Positions 6,217 to 12,505 of a stretch of DNA of 12,505 bases are shown here, one piece after another. Below the pieces are notes generated by a model that was not told the DNA's origin, searched no databases, and was given only the letters and a program-made list of their open reading frames with translations. The position numbers were made by a program, and so were the translations under genes. Position 1 is the stretch's first letter, and each line of letters begins with the position of its first letter. The DNA is from an uncultured Oscillospiraceae bacterium (lineage in GTDB: Bacteria; Bacillota; Clostridia; Oscillospirales; Acutalibacteraceae): contig URPQ01000059.1 of assembly GCA_900549755.1 (NCBI GenBank), positions 1-12,505 on the forward strand. The letters run 5' to 3'.

Positions 6217-6250
6217 CATAAGTGTGTATTTTTACAGGGGGAATTTTAAT

Positions 6251-6285
6251 GAAAAAAATTAAAACCCGCTATTCAAGCGGGTTTT
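6251..6285 (-). terminator. Intrinsic terminator downstream of tRNA-Ala
   Basis: The arms AAAACCCGCT (6261-6270) and AGCGGGTTTT (6276-6285) form a 10-bp stem with a 5-nt loop. Read on the minus strand it is followed by a T-rich run (complement of 6251-6260). It lies 8 nt beyond the tRNA 3' end and would end the tRNA transcript. Confidence 0.85.
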
Positions 6286-6293
6286 AAAACTTA

Positions 6294-6369
6294 TGGTGGA
6301 GACGAAGAGGATCGAACTCTCGACCTTACGGATGCGAACCGTACGCTCTCCCAGCTGAGCTACGCCCCC
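6294..6369 (-). tRNA. tRNA-Ala (anticodon CGC)
   Basis: The 76-nt minus-strand sequence folds as a standard tRNA: acceptor GGGGGCG with CGTCTCC, D-arm GCTC...GAGC, anticodon stem TACGG/CCGTA around the loop TTCGCAT, T-arm GAGAG-TTCGATC-CTCTT, discriminator A and an encoded CCA end. The anticodon CGC reads GCG, an alanine codon used heavily in the genes of this window. It lies 57 nt downstream of the comM-like gene on the same strand, with a possible promoter of its own and a good terminator just after it. Confidence 0.95.
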
Positions 6370-6388
6370 GAACAGCGGTAGGGTGAAG

Positions 6389-6418
6389 TTTAAAAAACAC
6401 ACCGTACCGAACTGACAA
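6389..6418 (-). promoter_or_regulatory. Possible promoter for tRNA-Ala
   Basis: On the minus strand TTGTCA (complement of 6413-6418) is followed after 18 nt by TTTAAA (complement of 6389-6394), with a predicted start about 13 nt before the mature tRNA. The -10 match is only four of six. The tRNA could instead be made by read-through from the upstream comM-like gene. Confidence 0.35.
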
Positions 6419-6426
6419 TATCTATT

Positions 6427-7953
6427 TTACTCGCTCCAGTACTTTTTGTCAAGTGTTCTGAACGAAATTGATGAAAAAATATGCTCTCTTTTTATAATTT
6501 CACTGCCTTCAAGGTCTGCAAGCGTCCTTGCAATCTTCAAAACGCGGTCATATGCCCTTGCCGACATACCGAGTTTATCAAAAGCAAGCTTCAAATATCC
6601 CGATGCCATATCGTCCAATGCACAGTATTTTTTCAGCATTGCGGGGGTGAGCTTTGCATTGCAGGAAATACCCGTTCCGCGGTAGCGCTCTGTTTGGAGC
6701 TGCCTTGCGCGGTTTACACGGGCGCGAATTTCCGCCGAGGTTTCCTCCTTGCCGGTGGAGTTTAATTCCTCATAATTTACCGGCGGCACTTCTATATGAA
6801 TATCAATTCTGTCAAGCATAGGTCCTGAAATTTTATTCAGGTAATTGCGCACGGCCTTGGGCGAGCATATGCATTGCCGCGTAGGGTGCCCGAAAAAGCC
6901 GCAGGGACATGGATTCATTGCCGCCACGAGCATAATTGAGCTTGGGTATGTAATTGAGCCGGCAACGCGGGAAATTGTTACCTTGCCGTCCTCAAGCGGC
7001 TGGCGGAGCGCCTCGGTCACATCGCGTCGAAATTCCGGCAGCTCATCTAAAAACAGAACGCCGTTGTGCGCAAGCGAAATTTCCCCTGGCTTAGGAACAG
7101 AGCCGCCGCCTGTTATTCCGGCGGGCGACACCGTATGGTGCGGAGCACGGAACGGGCGAACCCGCACAAACGGATTGTTTTTATCAAGTATACCCGCTAT
7201 TGAATGAACCTTTGTGGTCTCAATTGATTCTTCAAAGGTCATTTCGGGCAAAATTGTGGGTAAACGCTTTGCGAGCATACTTTTGCCGGCACCTGGCGGA
7301 CCTATAAGCAAAACATTATGCCCGCCTGCCGCGGCAACCTCAAGCGCTTTTTTTGCGGCAAGCTGACCCTTAACATCGCTGAAATCAATAGGGAAGGCGG
7401 CGGTAGGGGCGTCAACCTGCGTAACCGGCTGCGGCGTGAGCTTTTCGTTGCCGCAAAGGTGGGCTATAAGCTGCTTTATATTATTTATACCGTAAACCGA
7501 TATGCCGCTTATAATTGCTGCCTCGGCTGCGTTTTCTTCGGGAACAAATACATTCTTTATGCCGTTTTTCAGGGCGGTTATGGCAATAGCCAATGCGCCG
7601 CCTATGTGGCGTAATCTGCCGTCTAACGAGACCTCGCCTATAAAAACACTGTCGCTCACGTCTGCATCAAGCTGACCCGACGCTTTAAGTATTGCTATAA
7701 GCACGGGTAAATCATATATAGAGCCCTCTTTTTTTAAATCGGCAGGGGCAAGATTTATTGTTATTCTGCCTATGGGGAACTTATAGCCGCAATTTTTCAG
7801 TGCGGCGCGCACTCTGTCGCGCGATTCCTTTACGGCGGTATCAGGCAGACCTACAATGTCAAAGGTCGGAAGTCCCGATGATATATCCGCCTCAACCTCT
7901 ATCATATATGAGTCGATACCGAAAAGCCCGACGCTTTTAAGCTCAGAAAACAT
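6427..7953 (-). CDS. comM: YifB/ComM family Mg-chelatase-like AAA+ ATPase
   Basis: This 508-residue protein matches the YifB/ComM family at full length. It has an N-terminal Lon-protease-like fold (about 1-170; GLPTFDIVGLPDTAVKESRDRVRAA at 27-51), a Mg-chelatase-type AAA+ domain with Walker A GPPGAGKS (218-225) and Walker B VLFLDELPEF (299-308), four clustered cysteines (349, 351, 361, 363) that could bind zinc, a DRIDIHIEVP segment (381-390) with a candidate arginine finger, and a C-terminal Mg-chelatase domain with SARAYDRVLKIARTLADLE (464-482). ComM of Gram-negative competent bacteria is a hexameric helicase promoting branch migration during natural transformation; in clostridia the role is less clear. 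The ATG at 7951-7953 has a weak ribosome site (AAGGCGG, 7964-7970), and a promoter lies just upstream. tRNA-Ala follows on the same strand. Confidence 0.93.
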   Translation of the reverse strand: MFSELKSVGLFGIDSYMIEVEADISSGLPTFDIVGLPDTAVKESRDRVRAALKNCGYKFPIGRITINLAPADLKKEGSIYDLPVLIAILKASGQLDADVSDSVFIGEVSLDGRLRHIGGALAIAITALKNGIKNVFVPEENAAEAAIISGISVYGINNIKQLIAHLCGNEKLTPQPVTQVDAPTAAFPIDFSDVKGQLAAKKALEVAAAGGHNVLLIGPPGAGKSMLAKRLPTILPEMTFEESIETTKVHSIAGILDKNNPFVRVRPFRAPHHTVSPAGITGGGSVPKPGEISLAHNGVLFLDELPEFRRDVTEALRQPLEDGKVTISRVAGSITYPSSIMLVAAMNPCPCGFFGHPTRQCICSPKAVRNYLNKISGPMLDRIDIHIEVPPVNYEELNSTGKEETSAEIRARVNRARQLQTERYRGTGISCNAKLTPAMLKKYCALDDMASGYLKLAFDKLGMSARAYDRVLKIARTLADLEGSEIIKREHIFSSISFRTLDKKYWSE

Positions 7954-7989
7954 TACCGCTGCACCGCCTTTTGCTTTTATTTCGTATTT

Positions 7990-8018
7990 ATTATACTCCT
8001 TATGACAAAAAAGTGCAA
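7990..8018 (-). promoter_or_regulatory. Promoter of the comM-like gene
   Basis: On the minus strand a perfect -10 box TATAAT (complement of 7990-7995) is preceded after 17 nt by TTGCAC (complement of 8013-8018), a partial -35 match. The predicted start near 7984 gives a leader of about 30 nt. It separates comM from the araC-type gene upstream, after which I see no clear terminator. Confidence 0.6.
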
Positions 8019-8110
8019 TATTTATAATAACAGTGAATTGAAAAAAACATTTAAAAATTTCGGTGCTTTATGCTATATTGCGAAAGCATATAAATTGCTG
8101 AATAATTTAA

Positions 8111-8983
8111 TTACACTATTATATCTCCGCTGGCGCGGTATTCCTTAGGTGTTAAACCGCTTACCTTTTTAAAAATTTTATTGAAATTCGCCGTGTTATT
8201 AAAACCGCACTGAGTGGCTATTTCAAGTATATTGAGCTGTTTTTCGCCCTTTAAAAGCTGCATTGTCGCCTCTATTCTTCGCGAGTTTATGTAGTCCCAC
8301 AGGGTTATCCCGCTGATTTTTTTAAACAGCGTTGAAAAGTAATTGGGTGTCATTCCGGCGTTTTCCGCCAGCATTTGCAGGGTTATCGGCTCGGATAGAT
8401 GTGTGTCTATATACTTAATAGTGTTTTTAACCGAATTTAATCTGTCGCGGCTTACGGCGACATTATCAGAGGAATAGTTGAAACTGCGTATAAGACTTAT
8501 AATTATCATATTAAGGTAATTTTTTATTTGCAGGGCATATTCAGCCGGCTTTTTTGAAAATTCCTCGGTCATCATAATAAAAAGGCTTTTTAGTGCGGTT
8601 GAGCGTTCGGGGGATAAGTAATTGCAGAACTCAGGGCTGTGCCTGAAACAAAAATCGGCATTTTGCGCAGATAGGCTGTCAAAGCTTCTGCCCCAAAGGT
8701 AGCGCGGCTCAAAGTGCAGGTTTATCATTTCAAGCCCGTTTTCGTCCACCTTGGTAACGCAGTGCTGCTCGTTGCTTGCAAATACAAATATACTATCCGG
8801 TTTAATAGGGTATTCCATATCGCCGACTGTGTAAATTCCGCTGCCGGAGGTTATAAGGGTTATTTCAAAGCGTATGTGGCTGTGGCGCACAAGCGGTCGC
8901 ACACCCGGTTGAACGCTTACCTTCCACACTTTTAAAAGTGTGCTGCCATCAGAGGAGCGCAGCTCGCCCAATTCGTGTATCAT
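8111..8983 (-). CDS. AraC-family transcriptional regulator with N-terminal cupin
   Basis: This 290-residue protein has an N-terminal cupin-like sensor domain (about 20-95; RHSHIRFEITLITSGSGIY with H34, H36 and E40) and a C-terminal pair of helix-turn-helix units (about 186-285). The first HTH is LQMLAENAGMTPNYFSTLFKK and the second ends in the classic FNKIFKKVSGLTPKEYR (267-283). The layout resembles clostridial sugar- or stress-responsive AraC activators; the ligand cannot be deduced. The ATG at 8981-8983 has GGAGGT (complement of 8990-8995) spaced 6 nt. It begins 25 nt after the MATE gene on the same strand, so the two are probably co-transcribed and the regulator may control the transporter. 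A promoter of its own is not evident. Confidence 0.92.
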   Translation of the reverse strand: MIHELGELRSSDGSTLLKVWKVSVQPGVRPLVRHSHIRFEITLITSGSGIYTVGDMEYPIKPDSIFVFASNEQHCVTKVDENGLEMINLHFEPRYLWGRSFDSLSAQNADFCFRHSPEFCNYLSPERSTALKSLFIMMTEEFSKKPAEYALQIKNYLNMIIISLIRSFNYSSDNVAVSRDRLNSVKNTIKYIDTHLSEPITLQMLAENAGMTPNYFSTLFKKISGITLWDYINSRRIEATMQLLKGEKQLNILEIATQCGFNNTANFNKIFKKVSGLTPKEYRASGDIIV

Positions 8984-9008
8984 AAAATAACCTCCAAAAA
9001 ATCAAAAG

Positions 9009-10409
9009 CTATTCCGCGTCAGGGTGGGTTTGCACAATATTTTTAATCCAGCTGCCGCGCCTCAGCATAATATAGCCTATAACGCATTTCAGAATTTCCG
9101 CGCTCTGGCAAACGGCATAAAGCGGAAGAATGGCAATTCCGGTAAATCTGCTGAGAGTATAGGCTACAGGCACGCTTACAACCCAAACAAAGCAGCTGTC
9201 AAACAGCAGGGTGGAGAGTGTTTTTCCGCCTGAGCGCAGGGTAAAGTATGCTGCGTTTGCATAAGCGTTAAACGGCATAATAACTGCGTTAATGCAAATA
9301 AACGCGGTTGCGAGCGAGCGCACGGAGTTATCGGTTTTGTAAATTAAGGGGAATACCCCCGAAACCGCAGCCATTGCAATTCCGAAAACGGCGCAGGAGG
9401 TAACCGAAAAGGCAATCAGCTTTCGGTCGCAATCGCGCACCTCGTCGGCCGGCTTTCCCGCGCCGAGCATTTGCCCTATAATGATGCCGGTTGCGCTGCC
9501 CAGCGAAATAAAGCAGACCGAGAAAAGATTCCACAGTGTAGAGGCTATGTTATTTGCCGCAACAACAGTAAGCCCGCGGGTAGAGTAGCACTGGTTGAGC
9601 ACAGCCACGCTTGCAGACCAAAGCGCCTCGTTAAACAGCAGCGGCATACCCTTTACCGCAATTTTTTTGAGCAGCGGCAGGGCAATGCGCGCAGAGCGGT
9701 AAACACTGCGAATATACGGGTAGCGCTTGCCGTGACTGTGCAGCCAAACGGCATTTACGGCAAGCTCTGCATAGCGTGAAAGCACGGTTGCAATAGCCGC
9801 ACCCTTAACGCCTAACACCGGCATACCCAGCTTGCCGAAAATAAGCACATAATTTAAGGACATATTAACCGCAACTGCAACAAGACCGCCCACCATGGGC
9901 ACGACCGTCTGCCCGGTTTCGCGCATAGATGAGGCATAGGCGTTATTAAAGGTGAAAGGTATAAGCCCTATAAGCATAATTGCAAGATAATCGCGCCCGT
10001 ACCCGAGCGCGGCGGTGCGCTCGGCTGCGGTAGCCTCGCCGCGCAGATACAGCCCTATAAGGCTATCGCCCTTTATAAGCAGCAGCGAAATGCCTATAGC
10101 GGCTATAAGCGCGCAGATAAATATTTTAAAACGGAAGGTCTGGCGTATGCCTTCATCATCCTTTTGCCCGTAAAACTGGGCGGTAAAAATTCCGGCGCCC
10201 GCCACCGCACCGAAAACACAAAGATTATATACAAAAAGCAGCTGATTAACAACCGAAACGCCGGTCATTTGCAGCGTTCCGACCCGCCCGACCATAATAT
10301 TATCAAGCAAACTTACAAAGTTGGTAACGGCGTTTTGAATCATCATAGGCAGGGCGATCGTTAAAGCCATACGGTAAAACGCCTTATTGCCGATATAGTT
10401 TTTTAACAC
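9009..10409 (-). CDS. MATE family efflux transporter
   Basis: This 466-residue integral membrane protein has the twelve-helix profile of MATE (multidrug and toxin extrusion) antiporters, which expel cationic or organic compounds using Na+ or H+ gradients. Typical segments include the first helix region ALPMMIQNAVTNFVSLLDNIMVGRVG (about 19-44), GAGIFTAQFYGQKD, and NYVLIFGKLGMPVLGVKGAAIATVLSR in the N-lobe, with the second lobe repeating the pattern (LGSATGIIIGQMLGAGK). Translation starts at GTG (complement of 10407-10409) with GGAG (complement of 10418-10421) spaced 8 nt; a nearby ATG at 10426-10428 is out of frame. A terminator just upstream isolates it from the HAD gene, so it needs its own promoter. 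A TATATA at 10441-10446 with a poor -35 is the only hint. Substrate unknown. Confidence 0.93.
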   Translation of the reverse strand: MLKNYIGNKAFYRMALTIALPMMIQNAVTNFVSLLDNIMVGRVGTLQMTGVSVVNQLLFVYNLCVFGAVAGAGIFTAQFYGQKDDEGIRQTFRFKIFICALIAAIGISLLLIKGDSLIGLYLRGEATAAERTAALGYGRDYLAIMLIGLIPFTFNNAYASSMRETGQTVVPMVGGLVAVAVNMSLNYVLIFGKLGMPVLGVKGAAIATVLSRYAELAVNAVWLHSHGKRYPYIRSVYRSARIALPLLKKIAVKGMPLLFNEALWSASVAVLNQCYSTRGLTVVAANNIASTLWNLFSVCFISLGSATGIIIGQMLGAGKPADEVRDCDRKLIAFSVTSCAVFGIAMAAVSGVFPLIYKTDNSVRSLATAFICINAVIMPFNAYANAAYFTLRSGGKTLSTLLFDSCFVWVVSVPVAYTLSRFTGIAILPLYAVCQSAEILKCVIGYIMLRRGSWIKNIVQTHPDAE

Positions 10410-10452
10410 TTTTAAATCTCCGTTTCATAATGAGTGAATTTATATATTTGCC

Positions 10453-10505
10453 TAAAAAAGTGAGCCGCAACCGTTCCTTTTGGGTGCTGCGGCTCGCTTT
10501 TTTTA
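10453..10505. terminator. Bidirectional intrinsic terminator between the HAD and MATE genes
   Basis: GAGCCGCA (10462-10469) and TGCGGCTC (10488-10495) form a perfect 8-bp GC-rich stem with an 18-nt loop, flanked by six As on the left (10454-10459) and seven Ts on the right (10498-10504). On the minus strand it ends the HAD gene transcript; the symmetry would also stop plus-strand transcripts. Confidence 0.88.
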
Positions 10506-10515
10506 GCTGTTTATT

Positions 10516-11325
10516 TTATTTTTTATTGTTTGCCATAGCCGGAATATCACCGACGCCGTTTAAAACAATACTCGGGCGGTAGGCGTAGGTTTTAAGTGTT
10601 TCACGGGTGGAAACACCCGAGAGCACCAGCACCGTTGACATACCGCTTTCCATACCGGAAATAACGTCTGTATCCATTCGGTCACCAACCATTACCGCCT
10701 CGGCAGAGTGGCAATGCAGCAGGCGCAGGCCTGTCCGCATCATAAGCGGGTTAGGCTTTCCGCAAAAATAAGCCTGCTTGCCGGTTGCCATTTCAATGGG
10801 TGCAATGAGCGCACGGCAGGCGGGGGCTATTCCGTCCTCAATAGGTCCCGATACATCAGAATTTGCACCGATAAGCTTTGCGCCAGCCATAACAAGATTG
10901 GTTGCCTTTGTAAGCGTATCAAGCGAATAGGAGCGCCCCTCGCCCACAACCACATAATCGGGGTTTACATCATTCATTGTTATTCCGGCGTCATAAAGCG
11001 CATTTAAAAGCCCTGCCTCGCCTATGGCGAATACCGAGCAGCCCGGAGCCTGCTCCTTTAAAAATGCGGCGGTTGCCAAGGCGCTTGTGTAAAAATGCTC
11101 CTCAGATACATCAAGCCCCATTCGTGCCAGCTTTTGGTTAAGCTCACGCGGTGTGTAGCCGCTGTTGTTTGTAAGGAAAAGATATTCCTTTTTTTCATCA
11201 TGCAGCCATTTGATAAACTCGGCTACGCCCGGTAAAATTCGGTTACCGTGGTATATAACGCCGTCCATATCGCAAATAAAACCCTTTTTTTCGTTAAAAT
11301 CAATCTGACAGGGCGTAATATTCAT
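10516..11325 (-). CDS. HAD-superfamily hydrolase, subfamily IIA (NagD/AraL-like phosphatase)
   Basis: This 269-residue cytosolic protein belongs to the HAD-IIA group (NagD, AraL, 4-nitrophenylphosphatase), which dephosphorylate small sugar or nucleotide phosphates using Mg2+. Motif I is DMDGV (19-23; D19 nucleophile, D21 acid/base), motif II is LTNNSG (51-56), the motif III lysine is K190 in CGKPNP, and motif IV is VGDRMDTD (213-220) holding the Mg-binding aspartates. A C2-type cap lies between motifs II and III. All catalytic residues are present. The ATG at 11323-11325 has AAGGA (complement of 11335-11339) spaced 9 nt. It stands as a single-gene unit with a strong promoter and a strong terminator. 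The physiological substrate cannot be told from sequence; such enzymes often act as metabolite-repair or overflow phosphatases. Confidence 0.93.
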   Translation of the reverse strand: MNITPCQIDFNEKKGFICDMDGVIYHGNRILPGVAEFIKWLHDEKKEYLFLTNNSGYTPRELNQKLARMGLDVSEEHFYTSALATAAFLKEQAPGCSVFAIGEAGLLNALYDAGITMNDVNPDYVVVGEGRSYSLDTLTKATNLVMAGAKLIGANSDVSGPIEDGIAPACRALIAPIEMATGKQAYFCGKPNPLMMRTGLRLLHCHSAEAVMVGDRMDTDVISGMESGMSTVLVLSGVSTRETLKTYAYRPSIVLNGVGDIPAMANNKK

Positions 11326-11359
11326 ATTTCGACTTCCTTCTTTCGACCTTTCTGAGTAG

Positions 11360-11389
11360 ATTATAGCATAAAGCCCTGTACCTTTTCAA
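11360..11389 (-). promoter_or_regulatory. Strong SigA promoter for the HAD phosphatase gene
   Basis: On the minus strand TTGAAA (complement of 11384-11389) and a perfect TATAAT (complement of 11360-11365) are 18 nt apart, with a TGC directly before the -10 box giving an extended -10. The -35 box also forms one arm of a small inverted repeat TTTCAA/TTGAAA (11384-11389 and 11395-11400). The predicted leader is about 28 nt. Confidence 0.78.
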
Positions 11390-11422
11390 GTAATTTGAAA
11401 TGATTTTTAATATTTTTTGTGC

Positions 11423-12385
11423 TCAGTCTTTTTTTATTTTAATATCGCCTGTATCGGTTTTTATTTCGCACCTGCCGCCGGTTACCGTTTTGGGAACGGA
11501 AACGTCGCCCGTATCGGTTTGTGTAATAAATACCTTATCGGTAAGCAGACTGCCCGTAACACTGCCGGTATTTGTTTTGACGAAAATTTCGGCAGCGTCC
11601 GAACGGTCAAATTTAACATTACCCGTGCTTCTCTCAATAGAAAGCTTTTCTTCGGCAACAACATTTTTTAAATATATATCACCGGTACTTCCGCTTGACG
11701 TAACGCTTTTGCAGGCAATATCGGTTAAAGCTGCCTTGCCCGTTGATACGCCTACCGTAATGCCGCCGTTACAGGTCACCCCCGAAACAGCAGCTTTACC
11801 TGTGGTGACCGAAAGGTCGAGCGAACCGACGGTATTATTCTCTACGCATATGTTTCCCGTGCTTGTTTTGATTTTGACCGCCTCCTGCGAGGCTGCAAAA
11901 AAGTCAATATCACCCGTGCTTACGGAAATATCGACGCTCTTAAAAGAGAGGTCCTTCGGTGCTTTAATACTGCCCGTGCTTTCATTTATTGTCAGTACAC
12001 CGTATTCCGCTTTCGGTAAATATACGGTTATTTTCGGTGAGCCAAGGTAAAATCCGATATAGTCATACCATGATTTTTGTTCGTTTATTTTTACAACCAA
12101 CTCATTGCTTTCAACGGTGACCGAGTGCTTTGCGTTTTCTTCCTCATAGCATTCTACTCTGCATTTACCGTCATCTGACAGGGCAAATATTATATCTGCG
12201 GTATCGGTTGTAAGGGATATATCGTTGAAAGCGTCAGTCACATCATAAGTATTCGTTTCGTATTTGACCGTTGAGAGCTTTTGGAAATCCCATTTAAGCA
12301 CCGACATAGTACATACAAAAATTATGCATCCGAGCAGCACAAGAGAACCGGCTGTAATAAGCCATGCTTTTGTTGACTTTTTCAT
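11423..12385 (-). CDS. Membrane-anchored DUF4097-type beta-strand repeat protein
   Basis: From the ATG at 12383-12385 the protein has 320 residues: a basic N terminus, one transmembrane segment (about 7-29), a short linker, and an extracytoplasmic region (about 45-320) typical of DUF4097 (adhesin-like beta-strand repeats). Ten turns each carry an S/T/N/D-T-G motif, with the glycines at 138, 158, 177, 196, 216, 235, 255, 274, 293 and 313, a period of 19-20 residues, as expected of a right-handed beta-helix or solenoid. DUF4097 proteins are common in Firmicutes, often near envelope-stress or PadR/HAAS-type regulators, and their function is poorly known. An LLGC at 17-20 only weakly resembles a lipobox. 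A GTG one codon upstream is a possible alternative start. No good terminator follows the gene. Confidence 0.85.
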   Translation of the reverse strand: MKKSTKAWLITAGSLVLLGCIIFVCTMSVLKWDFQKLSTVKYETNTYDVTDAFNDISLTTDTADIIFALSDDGKCRVECYEEENAKHSVTVESNELVVKINEQKSWYDYIGFYLGSPKITVYLPKAEYGVLTINESTGSIKAPKDLSFKSVDISVSTGDIDFFAASQEAVKIKTSTGNICVENNTVGSLDLSVTTGKAAVSGVTCNGGITVGVSTGKAALTDIACKSVTSSGSTGDIYLKNVVAEEKLSIERSTGNVKFDRSDAAEIFVKTNTGSVTGSLLTDKVFITQTDTGDVSVPKTVTGGRCEIKTDTGDIKIKKD

Positions 12386-12392
12386 CACAATT

Positions 12393-12398
12393 CCTCCT
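12393..12398 (-). promoter_or_regulatory. Ribosome binding site deciding the DUF4097 start
   Basis: AGGAGG on the minus strand lies 7 nt from the ATG at 12385 but only 4 nt from the in-frame GTG at 12388, which favours the ATG. Confidence 0.75.
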
Positions 12399-12400
12399 TT

Positions 12401-12505
12401 TTAATAAAGCAATTCTTTAACCATACCGCAAATTTTTTTGTAAGTAACAAAATACACCTGGTTGTTTCTTTGCAGGCATAGAACATTAAAATAGAAAGCC
12501 CGGCG
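12401..12505 (-). CDS. Possible 3' end of an unrecognised upstream gene
   Basis: On the minus strand one frame stays open for 34 codons from the right edge to a TAA (complement of 12401-12403), ending in GMVKELLY. The stop lies 15 nt before the DUF4097 ATG, with the AGGAGG site between them, which is normal operon spacing. I do not recognise the peptide, its base composition is AT-rich and unlike the neighbouring genes, and an open run this short can occur by chance. A small inverted repeat TTTTGT/ACAAAA (12436-12441 and 12447-12452) also lies here, so the stretch may instead be the control region of the DUF4097 gene. Confidence 0.2.
   Translation of the reverse strand, partial: RRAFYFNVLCLQRNNQVYFVTYKKICGMVKELLY

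Noticed and set aside
6213..6218. Perfect TTGACA that could be a -35 box
   Set aside because: No -10-like hexamer occurs at 16-18 nt spacing; the bases belong partly to the 20-bp palindrome.
6249..6287. 12-codon plus-strand frame (MKKIKTRYSSGF) with AGGGGG 7 nt upstream
   Set aside because: No promoter is visible, it lies after the ftsZ terminator, and its 3' half is the tRNA terminator hairpin, so it is probably chance.
8069..8090. Hairpin TATGCT/AGCATA after the araC-type gene as a terminator
   Set aside because: The stem is only 6 bp with few GC pairs, and no T run follows it on the minus strand.
11400..12050. 216-codon open frame opposite the DUF4097 gene
   Set aside because: It is the antisense shadow of the repeated T-G turns, giving a monotonous Pro-Val-Ser pattern. 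The minus-strand gene has a good ribosome site, a transmembrane anchor and a family-like repeat.
1..12505. CRISPR array, riboswitch, phage or defence module
   Set aside because: No spaced direct repeats, no recognisable riboswitch core, and no integrase, Cas or toxin-antitoxin genes are visible; all larger genes belong to known families.

Overview
The window looks like a chromosomal segment of a Gram-positive clostridial bacterium, most likely in the Oscillospirales/Ruminococcaceae group. This is inferred from the mraY-ftsW-murG-murA-ftsQ-ftsZ gene order, strong AGGAGG-type ribosome sites, consensus SigA-type promoters, a mid-range GC content rich in GCG/GCC/GGC codons, and the types of accessory gene present. 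The exact taxon cannot be fixed from the sequence alone.

Left part, plus strand (1-6173): the distal half of a division and cell wall (dcw) cluster. It holds the 3' end of mraY (lipid I synthesis), ftsW (SEDS glycosyltransferase), murG (lipid II synthesis), murA (first committed step of the UDP-MurNAc branch), ftsQ/divIB (divisome scaffold) and ftsZ (division tubulin). Together they make the peptidoglycan precursor and build the division machine. mraY to murG and murA to ftsQ are tightly packed. A 142-bp spacer with a candidate promoter and a hairpin separates murG from murA. A 271-bp gap filled by a non-coding mobile element, followed by 136 bp holding a strong promoter, separates ftsQ from ftsZ. 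ftsZ ends in a strong intrinsic terminator.

The most notable structure is the element at 4640-4909. It is a 270-bp MITE-like element with near-perfect terminal inverted repeats flanked by TA on both sides, inserted exactly in the stop codon of ftsQ. Removing it with one TA copy restores an in-frame TAA. With it in place the stop reads TAG and the protein is unchanged. No transposase is present, and the interior is a set of nested inverted repeats.

Right part, all minus strand (6261-12505): tRNA-Ala(CGC) with its terminator, a comM/yifB-type Mg-chelatase-like AAA+ ATPase with its own promoter, a MATE-family efflux gene followed 25 nt later by an AraC-family regulator (probably one transcript), a NagD/AraL-type HAD phosphatase with a strong promoter and terminator, and a membrane-anchored DUF4097-type beta-strand repeat protein with ten very regular turns. 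An undefined open frame runs off the right edge. The two halves converge on the ftsZ/tRNA terminators around 6130-6290. I see no CRISPR array, phage module, riboswitch or defence system. Apart from the MITE, the window reads as ordinary core chromosome with a few accessory genes.
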